Assembly: GCF_001619585.1 (NCBI RefSeq)
Contig: NZ_LQNT01000001.1
Span: 558,001-622,000 of the forward strand
Direction of reading: 5' to 3'
Length of the DNA stretch: 64,000 nucleotides
Source: Bhargavaea cecembensis
GTDB lineage: Bacteria > Bacillota > Bacilli > Bacillales_A > Planococcaceae
In this document: positions 8,435 to 16,208 of the stretch, piece after piece
Position numbering within the stretch: position 1 is the stretch's first letter
Layout: each line of letters opens with the position of its first letter
Translations under genes and position numbers: made by a program
The notes under the pieces: model-generated
Database searches by the model: none
What the model was told of the DNA's origin: nothing
The model's input: the letters and a program-made list of their open reading frames with translations, nothing else

Positions 8435-9241
8435 TCAAAATTCCAATTCCCCGCCGGATAGCCTGTTCAAACCGCATCGTGACAGGGATTCAATGATCCT
8501 GTCCGTCATCCTGCTGTAACCCTTGCTGTTCGGATGGAAAAAGTCTGTGTGATAAACGAGATCCCGGTTGGAAACGAACAAGTCATCGACCGGGACAAAA
8601 CACGCCCGGCCATCGGCAACCGCCGCGTCTTCGAGGACAGCGTTCCATTCGGATAGAATCCCGTCGAACTCGCTTTCTTCATCTGTTACCACTGTCAGCG
8701 GGTTATAAAGGCCCAGTATGATGAGTACGGCATCTGGATTGGACCTGCGCACCTGAAAGAGCGTAGTCGAAAGCCGGTCCATGAAGGGTTCCAGTTTCCC
8801 TTCAAAAGCTTTCGCGTCCAGGTTAAACAAATCCTTCTTGACGACCTTCATCAGGTCGTTCCCGCCAATGGTCAGCGTAAGGATATCAGCCTCCGAAATG
8901 GTCTCCCGGACCCTGGGGTCGGACAGCTGTTCCTCCAGCTGATCGCTCCGCCTGCCCCTTTTTGCCAGGTTCTGGATTTCTACGCCTTTGACGCCTTCCC
9001 ATTCCTCCATCCTAACCGCGAGACGCCCGACGTATCCTTCCCGTTTTCTTTCATCGCCGACCCCCTGGGTAAGGGAGTCCCCGAGTCCGACCAGCACAAC
9101 AGTTCTCGGTGCAAAAGTGGGCGGCACTTCGAATTCTCCAAAGCCGGTTTCTCCGATCTTCTCGAAACTTCCCGGCTCGCCCCCCGGCATGCAGCCGGTC
9201 AGGAAAAGGACCGCCGCAAGCATCCAAATCCATTTTTTCAT
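8435..9241 (-). CDS. ypmR: SGNH/GDSL hydrolase lipoprotein
   Basis: This 268-residue protein has a lipoprotein signal (MLAAVLFLTGC, lipobox LTGC) and SGNH blocks GLGDSLTQG, the GGND motif in LTIGGNDLM, and DFFHPNSKGY with the catalytic Asp/His. It would be a membrane-anchored esterase or lipase outside the cell; the substrate is unknown. AGGGGAAGAGAG precedes the ATG. It is followed by ypmS, matching Bacillus synteny. Confidence 0.92.
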   Translation of the reverse strand: MKKWIWMLAAVLFLTGCMPGGEPGSFEKIGETGFGEFEVPPTFAPRTVVLVGLGDSLTQGVGDERKREGYVGRLAVRMEEWEGVKGVEIQNLAKRGRRSDQLEEQLSDPRVRETISEADILTLTIGGNDLMKVVKKDLFNLDAKAFEGKLEPFMDRLSTTLFQVRRSNPDAVLIILGLYNPLTVVTDEESEFDGILSEWNAVLEDAAVADGRACFVPVDDLFVSNRDLVYHTDFFHPNSKGYSRMTDRIIESLSRCGLNRLSGGELEF

Positions 9242-9261
9242 CTCTCTTCCCCTTTTCGAAA

Positions 9262-9290
9262 CAAAAAGCGGGGAACCGCAGGCTCCCCGC
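9262..9290 (-). terminator. Terminator of degV
   Basis: GCGGGGA pairs with TCCCCGC and the minus-strand transcript continues CTTTTTGTTTCG, just after the degV stop. Confidence 0.8.
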
Positions 9291-9299
9291 CTTCCATGC

Positions 9300-10139
9300 T
9301 CAATCCCAGTAATACATGAAGCCAATCGCTCCGGGACCGGTATGGGTGCTGATGACGGGAGAGGTGAACATCAGCTTCACGTCCTGGAATCCGTCCTCTT
9401 CAATCATCTGCTTGAGCGGAACAGCCATATTCAGCCCGTTTGCGTGCGAGATGCCGACCGCCCGGAGCCTGCGTCCGACCGTCTGCTCTTTGAATTCTTT
9501 AAAAAGTTGCCTGACGACCTGTTTGTGGCTTCTTGCCTTGCCGACAGGCGTATAGACGCCTTCCTTAAGTGCTGCAATCGGCTTGATGTTCATAAGGGAA
9601 CCGAGCATCGCCCTCCCCTTGCCGATTCTGCCGCCTTTCACGAGATTCTCAAGTGTATCCACAACCACATATAATGCAGTGTTTTTCCGGACGGTACGGA
9701 CGCGCTCCAGAATCTCCTCCAAGTCTTTTCCTTCCTTCGCCATCCCGGCTGCTTCCAGCACCTGGAACGACAGGGCAAAAGAAATAAATTCCGAATCCAC
9801 TACGGTGACGTCGGCGTCGGCCAGTTCAGCGGCGGCCCGGGCCGATTCCACGGTACCGCTCATGCCTCCTGTCATATGGATGGACAGGATTTTCCCGCCG
9901 TCTTTTCCGATCGATTCGTACAGTTCCTTGAATATCCCGACAGGCGGCTGGGAGCTTTTCGGCAGCTCCTCACTCTCTTTCATCTTGTCCAGGAATTCTT
10001 CCGGGGACAGGTCTACCCGATCGGTATACGTCTTCCCCCCGATTTGGATGGAGAGCGGAACGACATGGATGCCGAACTCACGGACGGCCTCGCTACTGAT
10101 ATCTGCTGTTGAGTCTGTTACGATATGAATGGTTGTCAT
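9300..10139 (-). CDS. degV: DegV family fatty-acid-binding protein
   Basis: A 279-residue DegV/FakB fold protein with the conserved N-terminus IVTDSTADI, the central MTGGMSGTVESAR segment that contacts the lipid carboxylate, and the C-terminal SHANG and HTGPGAIGFMYYWD motifs. FakB proteins present fatty acids to the kinase FakA for incorporation into phospholipid. GAAAGGGCGAC precedes the ATG. It is divergently transcribed from the hemolysin III gene. Confidence 0.94.
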   Translation of the reverse strand: MTTIHIVTDSTADISSEAVREFGIHVVPLSIQIGGKTYTDRVDLSPEEFLDKMKESEELPKSSQPPVGIFKELYESIGKDGGKILSIHMTGGMSGTVESARAAAELADADVTVVDSEFISFALSFQVLEAAGMAKEGKDLEEILERVRTVRKNTALYVVVDTLENLVKGGRIGKGRAMLGSLMNIKPIAALKEGVYTPVGKARSHKQVVRQLFKEFKEQTVGRRLRAVGISHANGLNMAVPLKQMIEEDGFQDVKLMFTSPVISTHTGPGAIGFMYYWD

Positions 10140-10243
10140 TTTGTCGCCCTTTCAGATTGTGCTGATTCTCTTGCTGATAGATCTGGTAAGAGAAGAATAG
10201 AATCCGGCGGACGACAAAGTCAAGGAAAGAGGGGTGGAGGCAA

Positions 10244-10873
10244 ATGGCCTTCGACTACAAGAACAAAAAGGAAGAAATGTGGAACGCCATCACGCACGGA
10301 TTCGGTTTCGTACTGAGCATTCCGGCGCTCATCTTCCTCATCCTGAAGGGCAGCGAGCATGGCTCTGCTCTCCACATCACTGCCTACACCATTTTTGGCG
10401 TCTCCATGCTCGTGCTGTACCTCATGTCGACATTGCTTCATAGTATGCCTGCAAAATATAAGCGATTCTTCTCCATACTCGACCATTCGTCCATTTATGT
10501 GCTGATTGCCGGAACCTATACCCCGCTCGTCCTGACGTCACTTGGCGGGACGCTCGGATGGACGCTGTTTGGAATCGTCTGGGGGCTTGCCGTCCTCGGA
10601 ATCATGTTCAAGGTATTCTTCATCCACCGGTATGAAGCCGTATCCGTCATCTTCTACATTGCGATGGGCTGGCTGATCATCTTTGCGATCCGACCCCTCC
10701 ATGCAGTCATCGGAAACGCAGGAATCGCGCTTCTCGTCATCGGAGGCTTGTTCTATACCGTCGGCGCCATCTTTTATGCCTGGCGCCGGATTCCGTACAA
10801 CCATGCCATCTGGCACCTGTTTGTCATCGGTGGCAGCGCCGCAATGTATTTCTCCATACTGCTCTACGCCTGA
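10244..10873 (+). CDS. yplQ: Hemolysin III family (YplQ) membrane protein
   Basis: The 209-residue, seven-TM PAQR/HlyIII protein contains NAITHGFGF, STLLHSMP, YVLIAGTYTPLV and the C-terminal HAIWHLFV motif, which in the family contribute metal-binding histidines. It sits in the cytoplasmic membrane; proposed roles are hydrolase or receptor-like, unproven. GGGGTGGAGG precedes the ATG. It is the only plus-strand gene in the first 13 kb apart from a 26-residue ORF. Confidence 0.92.
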   Translation: MAFDYKNKKEEMWNAITHGFGFVLSIPALIFLILKGSEHGSALHITAYTIFGVSMLVLYLMSTLLHSMPAKYKRFFSILDHSSIYVLIAGTYTPLVLTSLGGTLGWTLFGIVWGLAVLGIMFKVFFIHRYEAVSVIFYIAMGWLIIFAIRPLHAVIGNAGIALLVIGGLFYTVGAIFYAWRRIPYNHAIWHLFVIGGSAAMYFSILLYA

Positions 10874-10876
10874 AAC

Positions 10877-10907
10877 GGCAGCCGGATTACCGGCTGCTTT
10901 TTATTTT
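10877..10907 (+). terminator. Terminator of yplQ
   Basis: GCAGCCGG-ATTA-CCGGCTGC followed by TTTTTATTTT. Confidence 0.88.
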
Positions 10908-10953
10908 GACGTGTTTTGCGCCGTACCGACGGCACCATCCTCCGGACTATAAC

Positions 10954-11442
10954 TTAAAGCGTCTGCTTTTTTTCATAAATACGGTAGTCATACGGAACGC
11001 CTTCATCGGATTCATGTTCCTCGGACTTGGAGATAAGCACCCAACTGTCCCTGTATTCCGGGAAATACGTATCCCCTTCGAATGCCTGCTTCACAAGCGT
11101 GACATATAGCCGGTCTACCCGGTCCATCATCTCATTGAAAATACCTGCTCCCCCGATGACCATCACTTCGGACGCGTATTCTTCTGCTCGGCTGACCGCC
11201 TTTTCGACAGTGTTTACGACAACCGCGCCCTCTGCCACATAGTCAGGGTTGCGGGTGACGACAATATTCAGGCGCCCGGGGAGCGGACGGCCGATTGATT
11301 CGAACGTCTTGCGTCCCATGACCATCGCCTTGCCCATCGTCTGTTTTTTGAAGTAGGCCAGATCACCCGGCAGATGCCAGGGAAGCTGATTGTCTTTTCC
11401 GATTACGAGGTTCGGATCGTGTGCCACAATATAGGAAATCAT
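10954..11442 (-). CDS. dfrA: Dihydrofolate reductase
   Basis: The 162-residue DHFR has ISYIVAHDPNLVIGKDNQLPWHLP (in parts IGKDNQLPWHLPGDL), GRKTFESIGRPLPGR and VIGGAGIFNEMM. It regenerates tetrahydrofolate with NADPH and works with the adjacent ThyA. Two adjacent ATG codons are possible; the second is 7 nt from GGAGG and is used here, the first (11445) would add one Met. It lies 22 bp after thyA on the same strand, so the pair is an operon. Confidence 0.96.
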   Translation of the reverse strand: MISYIVAHDPNLVIGKDNQLPWHLPGDLAYFKKQTMGKAMVMGRKTFESIGRPLPGRLNIVVTRNPDYVAEGAVVVNTVEKAVSRAEEYASEVMVIGGAGIFNEMMDRVDRLYVTLVKQAFEGDTYFPEYRDSWVLISKSEEHESDEGVPYDYRIYEKKQTL

Positions 11443-11464
11443 CATTTTTCCTCCTTCGATTGAA

Positions 11465-12409
11465 TCAGACCGCAATCGGCGCTTTGATTTTCGGATGCGG
11501 GTCGTATCCTTCCACACGGATATCCGAAGTTTCCAGCTCAAAGATGGATTTGTCATCGGAATCGATGAAGAGAGTCGGCAGTTTCCGCGGATCGCGGGAA
11601 AGCTGCTCGTTCACCTGGTCGTAGTGGTTGGAGTAGATGTGCGCATCACCAAGCGTATGGATAAACTCTCCCGGCTCCAGTCCTGTTTCCCGTGCGATCA
11701 GATGGGTCAGGAGTGCGTAGGAAGCAATGTTGAACGGCACCCCGAGGAAGACATCCGCACTGCGCTGGTATAGCTGGCACGAGAGCTTGCCGTCCGCAAC
11801 GTAGAACTGGAACAGCGTGTGGCATGGCGGCAGCGCCATGTCCTCCACCTCGGCCGGATTCCAAGCGCTCACGATATGGCGCCGGGAATCGGGGTTGTTC
11901 CGGATGGACTCGATGACGTTCTTGAGCTGGTCGATCGTTCCGCCCCGGCCGTCCGGCCAGGAGCGCCATTGCCGGCCATAGACCGGCCCCAGGTCTCCAT
12001 ATGCCTCCGCGAAACGCTCATCTGACAGGATCTTTTCACGGAACTTGTCCATTTCCTGATCGAGAACTTCCTTAAATTGAGGATCCTTGGCTGCTCTCCG
12101 TCCAAAGTCCGTCATGTCAGAACCGCTGTATTCGTCACTTCTCACGTATTTTTCAAATGCCCATTCATCCCAGATCCGGTTCCGTTCCATAATAAGAGTC
12201 CGGATATTCGTGTCTCCCTTGATGAACCAGAGCAATTCCGAGACGATCAGGCGAAACGCTGTTTTTTTCGTTGTCATGAGCGGGAATCCTTCACTCAGGT
12301 CAAACCGCATCTGGTGACCGAAAATGCTTCGTGTTCCGGTACCCGTCCGGTCGCCCTTTTCCGTTCCGTTTTCCATGATTGTTCTGCAAAGCTGCAGGTA
12401 TTGTTCCAT
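11465..12409 (-). CDS. thyA: Thymidylate synthase
   Basis: At 314 residues this is the long ThyA type with the extra segment seen in Lactobacillus casei (about residues 88-140, including [14 protein letters not shown]). The catalytic Cys is in [13 protein letters not shown] and other conserved blocks are [28 protein letters not shown] and HIYSNH. It methylates dUMP with methylene-tetrahydrofolate, producing dihydrofolate for DfrA. GGAGGTTGAATCG precedes the ATG. Confidence 0.97.
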   Translation of the reverse strand: MEQYLQLCRTIMENGTEKGDRTGTGTRSIFGHQMRFDLSEGFPLMTTKKTAFRLIVSELLWFIKGDTNIRTLIMERNRIWDEWAFEKYVRSDEYSGSDMTDFGRRAAKDPQFKEVLDQEMDKFREKILSDERFAEAYGDLGPVYGRQWRSWPDGRGGTIDQLKNVIESIRNNPDSRRHIVSAWNPAEVEDMALPPCHTLFQFYVADGKLSCQLYQRSADVFLGVPFNIASYALLTHLIARETGLEPGEFIHTLGDAHIYSNHYDQVNEQLSRDPRKLPTLFIDSDDKSIFELETSDIRVEGYDPHPKIKAPIAV

Positions 12410-12502
12410 CGATTCAACCTCCAAATGCGGGCATCCGGCGAGCTTGCTGCCGGATTTCGTATGTATATCATCCCTTATTGTACGTGAGAATGTGGCTAGA
12501 AT

Positions 12503-12531
12503 AAAGAAAAGACCCGACTGGGAATCGGGTC
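12503..12531 (-). terminator. Terminator of ypjP
   Basis: GACCCGA pairs with TCGGGTC; the minus-strand transcript continues TTTTCTTTAT. Confidence 0.8.
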
Positions 12532-12543
12532 CCAATCAGATCT

Positions 12544-13128
12544 TCATGAAAGCCATTTAGGGGGTGTGTTCTTGGACCAGAAGATGTCGCCGAGCACAAT
12601 ATGGCGGCTGTATCCGTCTTCTGCGGTGTGATAGTGGAAGTTGAAGTAATAACCGTCAAGCGGACGCTTGTCCGTCCGGACGTGGAAACGGATCAGGTCC
12701 CGGCCGCTTTCTGTGTCGAAAATGTGAAAGATTTTTTCCGAGTATCCTCCTGCGGGATGTTCGCTGATGGAGAGCGAGCGGAACGCATCATCATCAATCG
12801 ACGAAAGCGTCATCTCAATCGCTTCTTCGATTTTCGGGAGGATGACCTGGTCGAACTCATCCGAGATGGCAGGTCCGATCTTTGATCCGAATTTCTCGTA
12901 AGACTGGTCACGCGCTGCAGCTTTCGCCAACTCCGAAAATGGCGCTTCATCCGCTTCTGTGATCGTTGTCGGCAGTTCGGCTGCAACGGCGGTTCCGGTA
13001 CTGCCCGCTATCTCCTTCTGGCCACGTTCATCGAGCAGCTGATCCCAGATTTCATGGCTCGGTGTGATAAAGCCGAATGTAACGAGCGCCACGGCAGCCA
13101 TCAAAGACTTCTGAATCCACTTCTTCAT
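12544..13128 (-). CDS. ypjP: YpjP-like exported protein
   Basis: This 194-residue protein starts with a signal-anchor (MKKWIQKSLMAAVALVTFGFI) and has a C-terminal domain with GRDLIRFHVRTDKRPLDGYYFNFHYH (in parts FHVRTDKRPLDGYYFNF) and GDIFWSKNTPPKWLS, matching the Bacillus YpjP family. Function is unknown. The second of two in-frame ATGs is used because it is 6 nt from AGGGGG. It lies next to thyA as in Bacillus subtilis. Confidence 0.82.
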   Translation of the reverse strand: MKKWIQKSLMAAVALVTFGFITPSHEIWDQLLDERGQKEIAGSTGTAVAAELPTTITEADEAPFSELAKAAARDQSYEKFGSKIGPAISDEFDQVILPKIEEAIEMTLSSIDDDAFRSLSISEHPAGGYSEKIFHIFDTESGRDLIRFHVRTDKRPLDGYYFNFHYHTAEDGYSRHIVLGDIFWSKNTPPKWLS

Positions 13129-13207
13129 GGTCATCCCCCTGTTTTATCTAATAACCGGCAGCTATTAGCAGCTGTTATGTATAGTGGTTTCCTTCTCGCT
13201 GTTTTCA

Positions 13208-13236
13208 TTGTACAATAGACGAGGACTGAATATAAA
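13208..13236 (+). promoter_or_regulatory. Sigma-A-type promoter of the 26-residue ORF
   Basis: TTGTAC at 13208-13213 and TATAAA at 13231-13236 are separated by 17 bp, and a strong Shine-Dalgarno site follows at 13253-13260. Confidence 0.7.
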
Positions 13237-13263
13237 TAGTTCCCAAGCTCCAAAGGAGGTACA

Positions 13264-13344
13264 ATGATGGACGCAAGCATCTGGATCGGAATCGGCTTCC
13301 TCGGGCTTCTTGCCTATCTGAGCTACTTCAACTTCACTCACTGA
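13264..13344 (+). CDS. 26-residue single-TM small protein
   Basis: An excellent Shine-Dalgarno site (AAAGGAGGTA) is followed by ATGATG and 26 codons, then TGA. The peptide is MMDASIWIGIGF followed by more hydrophobic residues and a short YFNFTH tail, so it is a single membrane-spanning microprotein. A sigma-A-like promoter lies upstream and a terminator follows 37 bp downstream, making a complete transcription unit. It is not SpoVM by sequence. Function is unknown. Confidence 0.7.
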   Translation: MMDASIWIGIGFLGLLAYLSYFNFTH

Positions 13345-13380
13345 TCAGCAATCAACCACCACCCCCTTATCAGGGGAAAC

Positions 13381-13420
13381 GAAACTCCCGGAACCTATTG
13401 TTCAGGGAGTTTCTTCTTGT
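13381..13420. terminator. Bidirectional terminator between convergent genes
   Basis: GAAACTCCC and GGGAGTTTC form a 9-bp stem, followed by CTTCTTGTTT on the plus side. The right arm encodes the last codons of the minus-strand 88-residue gene. Confidence 0.7.
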
Positions 13421-13668
13421 TTCTCGGGAGAATCTGCTTTCTGCCCCATCAGCCGGTTATAGGCGCTTTCCTCTTCCGCCATCGCCGCGGTGAGAATCTT
13501 CTGGGTGGCAGAAAGATATGCGGCTGCGGCTGCGGCATTGCCTGACTCCGCCTCCTTGATTCCCTTCGGTATCTGTTCCAGGAGCAAGGTCATTTTTGCC
13601 TTCAGCCGTTCCCTGGCATCGTCAAACTGGTTGGAGCGTATCAGTTCTTGTTCCAGGCGATCACTCAT
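13402..13668 (-). CDS. Hypothetical helical protein
   Basis: This 88-residue soluble protein starts MSDRLEQELIRSNQFDDARE after AAGGAGATAGC. It is charged and helical, with an Ala-rich central stretch (GNAAAAAAYLSATQK) and an acidic/polar tail, and has no membrane segment. I do not recognise the family. It is monocistronic between ypiP and a convergent microprotein gene. Confidence 0.65.
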   Translation of the reverse strand: MSDRLEQELIRSNQFDDARERLKAKMTLLLEQIPKGIKEAESGNAAAAAAYLSATQKILTAAMAEEESAYNRLMGQKADSPEKQEETP

Positions 13669-13790
13669 ACTTGCTATCTCCTTCGGGGAGCAGACGCCGG
13701 CCAACATGGCACCGGCAACTCTCCAAATATTGAATACTCTAATTATACAAGAACCCGCTGTTCAATTTACACTTATTAAAATTTTTTCAC

Positions 13791-13827
13791 AAAAGCACCC
13801 GTACGGATCATCCGTACGGGTGCTTTT
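13791..13827 (-). terminator. Terminator of ypiP
   Basis: A perfect 17-bp inverted repeat pairs positions 13791-13807 with 13811-13827 around TCA, ending in TTTT on both strands. Confidence 0.88.
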
Positions 13828-13832
13828 GCCTA

Positions 13833-14618
13833 TCATTCAATCTCGATATAGCCGTAATGGAATTTTGTATTTGCACGGTCAATCCTCGTAAATCCGTACC
13901 GGCTGAAAAGTTCCGAGCGAAAATGGGCTTTCAGGACAACACGCCTTCGGGCGACCCGGACGGCCTCCCGGAAGAGCCGGTCATCCGGCAGATCATGGAC
14001 GCCGGCGGAACGGAGCGGTGCGAAGGCGGCAGATTCCTCAATCGCCTCTTCGAACATCGGGTCAAGGTAAACGATCTCGTAGCTATCTGCCGCACAACTT
14101 TCAAGAAAATCGGCAGCACGTGCATTCCGGACATCAATCCGGCGCATGGCGACCAGTACTTCTTCCGGCGAGTCACTGTAGGTTGCCAGCCCATGACCGA
14201 CAATATAGGTGACCATCGGATCGGCCTCACAGGCCGTAACCTTTCCGGAGGGGCCTATGACAAATGATGCGACGGTGCTGTCGGAGGCAAGGCCCATCGT
14301 ACAGTCGAGGAAAGCATCCCCTGGTCCCAGGTCGCACACCTCAACCATGGCATCATTGCCGCCCCGCTGCAGCCGTTTAATCCGGATGGCGGCAAGGCCC
14401 GGATGGAAGAACAGCGGCTTCACTTCCGGGTCGGTGTGGTACTCGTACCGTTCCTTGCCCGCCACGACCACCGGCCTGCCGAATTCTGTCATCAGCTTGC
14501 GGACCGACCGTTTCCTCCGGGGCACAAAGTCTGTGCCGAGTTCCCCGGCGACCTGCTCCGCGAGACGGACGCTTTCCTCATCCGGATGCTGGCCGGTGGT
14601 CACGATGGGCTGGTTCAC
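13833..14618 (-). CDS. ypiP: YpiP/RsmJ-like SAM-dependent methyltransferase
   Basis: The 261-residue protein has an N-terminal SF segment (GQHPDEESVRLAEQ, FVPRRKRSVRKL) and a Rossmann methyltransferase core with motif I LDCTMGLASDSTVASF, acidic motif ACEADPMV and catalytic-like YLDPMF. This matches YpiP, related to the 16S rRNA m2G1516 methyltransferase RsmJ. The substrate here is inferred, probably RNA. Its ATG overlaps the TGA of brxA, so the two genes are coupled, as in Bacillus. Confidence 0.85.
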   Translation of the reverse strand: MNQPIVTTGQHPDEESVRLAEQVAGELGTDFVPRRKRSVRKLMTEFGRPVVVAGKERYEYHTDPEVKPLFFHPGLAAIRIKRLQRGGNDAMVEVCDLGPGDAFLDCTMGLASDSTVASFVIGPSGKVTACEADPMVTYIVGHGLATYSDSPEEVLVAMRRIDVRNARAADFLESCAADSYEIVYLDPMFEEAIEESAAFAPLRSAGVHDLPDDRLFREAVRVARRRVVLKAHFRSELFSRYGFTRIDRANTKFHYGYIEIE

Positions 14619-15049
14619 TTCACCATCTGCCGGAGAACACCGGAAACATGTGATTGGACCTGTTCCAGGTCATGGTCTTCAATCTGTTCACGCGGAATGA
14701 AGTATTTCAGCTCGGATCCCTCAAGTACGGCAATTGAAGGCGAGCTCGGAGGCACTTCCTCGAAATAGCCGCGCATTTTCTCTGTTGCTTCCCGGTCCTG
14801 GCCGGCGAACACCGTGACGAGGTTGTCCGGTTTCTTATCCAGTTCCTCCAGGGCTCCGGTCACTGCAGGGCGCGCAAGTCCTGCCGCGCAGCCGCAGACG
14901 GAGTTGATGACGACGAGTGATGTTCCTTCTGCCGACGCCATGAATGCATCCACTTCCTCAGCTGTCGTCAGTTCCTGGAACCCCTGTCCTGTCAGTTCGC
15001 GGCGCATCGGTTCTGCCACCTGCTTCATGTATGCTTCATATGCTTCCAT
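14615..15049 (-). CDS. brxA: BrxA/BrxB family bacilliredoxin
   Basis: A 144-residue thioredoxin-fold protein with the bacilliredoxin active site CGC in VINSVCGCAAGLARP and FAGQDREATEKMRGYF. Bacilliredoxins remove bacillithiol from S-bacillithiolated proteins after oxidative stress; YphP is BrxA. AAGGGGAATGAACA precedes the ATG. It lies 3 bp after cvfC and overlaps ypiP by 4 bp, in one operon. Confidence 0.94.
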   Translation of the reverse strand: MEAYEAYMKQVAEPMRRELTGQGFQELTTAEEVDAFMASAEGTSLVVINSVCGCAAGLARPAVTGALEELDKKPDNLVTVFAGQDREATEKMRGYFEEVPPSSPSIAVLEGSELKYFIPREQIEDHDLEQVQSHVSGVLRQMVK

Positions 15050-15052
15050 TGT

Positions 15053-16186
15053 TCATTCCCCTTTCGCTTTTGTTCTCATCTCGGTCATCTGCTTCCACAT
15101 CGACCCTTTTGCTTCCTCTCCGCCGGCAATCCGGGCAGCGGCCATCTTCGCCTGGAGCTTGACCTCGAATTCCGGATCGTCTTCCAGTTCCTGAAGGGCA
15201 GGCAGCGCTTTTTCAGTACCGGTTTCATACAGATACATGGCACCCCGCCAGCGGACAATCTTGCTTTTATCCTTGAGCGTTCGGATCGCGAGGTCCTCGA
15301 ACTCAGAAAAACCGAGGTCGCTCATCGCATCGGCTGCCGTGCGGCGGACCGGTGCACTCTTATCCTCCATCGCCTTTTCGATATATGGAACAACAGCCGG
15401 ATCCTCGATCATGCCTAGATAGACCACGGCCAGCCGGCGGATCGACATCTTCTCGTCCTTCAGTGCCTCCATCAGAAGCGGGACGTCGGTCATGTCCGGG
15501 TCAGGCAGCTGGTCGAGAAGCCGGAATCGCTCTTCCCAGCTTCCGGCCGCCCGGTATTCCTCCAGCGTTACCCTTCGGCGGCCAAGGACGGGCGCTTCTT
15601 TCGTCTCGCTGCCTGCCTCCTTGATGGCATCCAGCCGTTCCTGAGGGTAGGCGGCTTCAATTTCCTTGACGACCTCTTCACCGATCTCTTTCTTGTCGCC
15701 ATACCGGATGCCGTAATCCGCCCATTTTCGCTGAAGGATGTAGTTCTCATCATCACCTTCCATGAGCGCACTCATGACATCAACAAACCGCTGGCCAAGC
15801 CCGAAGCGTTCCTCTACCTGGTCATCGAACACCTTCACCTGGATTGGGACTCCTTTATACTGCTGGACGTGGATGTATACCTCACCAAAGTGTTCGTCCG
15901 CTTCAGTTGCTCCGGTGCCGGCTTCCTGCTCTTCACCGAACACCTCGCGGACGCCTGCCAGGATCGGTTCCCAGTCATACTTGCCGCTCCGCTCAATCGC
16001 GAGGAAGTCCATGACCTGATAGATGCCCTTCACGCCTTCGATTTCGAAAATCTGACGGATAAATTCCGGGGCTTCTTCCAAGTTATCCGGTTTATAGTTG
16101 AATGCCTTGCCGAACGGCAGTTCCCTGTCGATGACCACTTTCATCGAGTTCGGACTCGGCGTCGGTTCGATTGTGATTATTTTCAT
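15053..16186 (-). CDS. cvfC: CvfC/YpgR: Nfu N-domain plus HEAT repeats
   Basis: The 377-residue protein begins with an Nfu/NifU N-terminal domain (TIEPTPSPNSMKVVIDREL, EGVKGIYQVMDFLAIERSG) and ends with HEAT-like repeats from about residue 230 (DKSAPVRRTAADAMSDLGF, DDPEFEVKLQAKMAAARIAGG in parts). This is the conserved virulence factor C / YpgR family. In Staphylococcus it affects virulence gene expression; the molecular function is unclear and may involve Fe-S or protein scaffolding. It heads the cvfC-brxA-ypiP operon. Confidence 0.88.
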   Translation of the reverse strand: MKIITIEPTPSPNSMKVVIDRELPFGKAFNYKPDNLEEAPEFIRQIFEIEGVKGIYQVMDFLAIERSGKYDWEPILAGVREVFGEEQEAGTGATEADEHFGEVYIHVQQYKGVPIQVKVFDDQVEERFGLGQRFVDVMSALMEGDDENYILQRKWADYGIRYGDKKEIGEEVVKEIEAAYPQERLDAIKEAGSETKEAPVLGRRRVTLEEYRAAGSWEERFRLLDQLPDPDMTDVPLLMEALKDEKMSIRRLAVVYLGMIEDPAVVPYIEKAMEDKSAPVRRTAADAMSDLGFSEFEDLAIRTLKDKSKIVRWRGAMYLYETGTEKALPALQELEDDPEFEVKLQAKMAAARIAGGEEAKGSMWKQMTEMRTKAKGE

Positions 16187-16208
16187 GTTCCCATGCCTCC
16201 TGTGTCAA

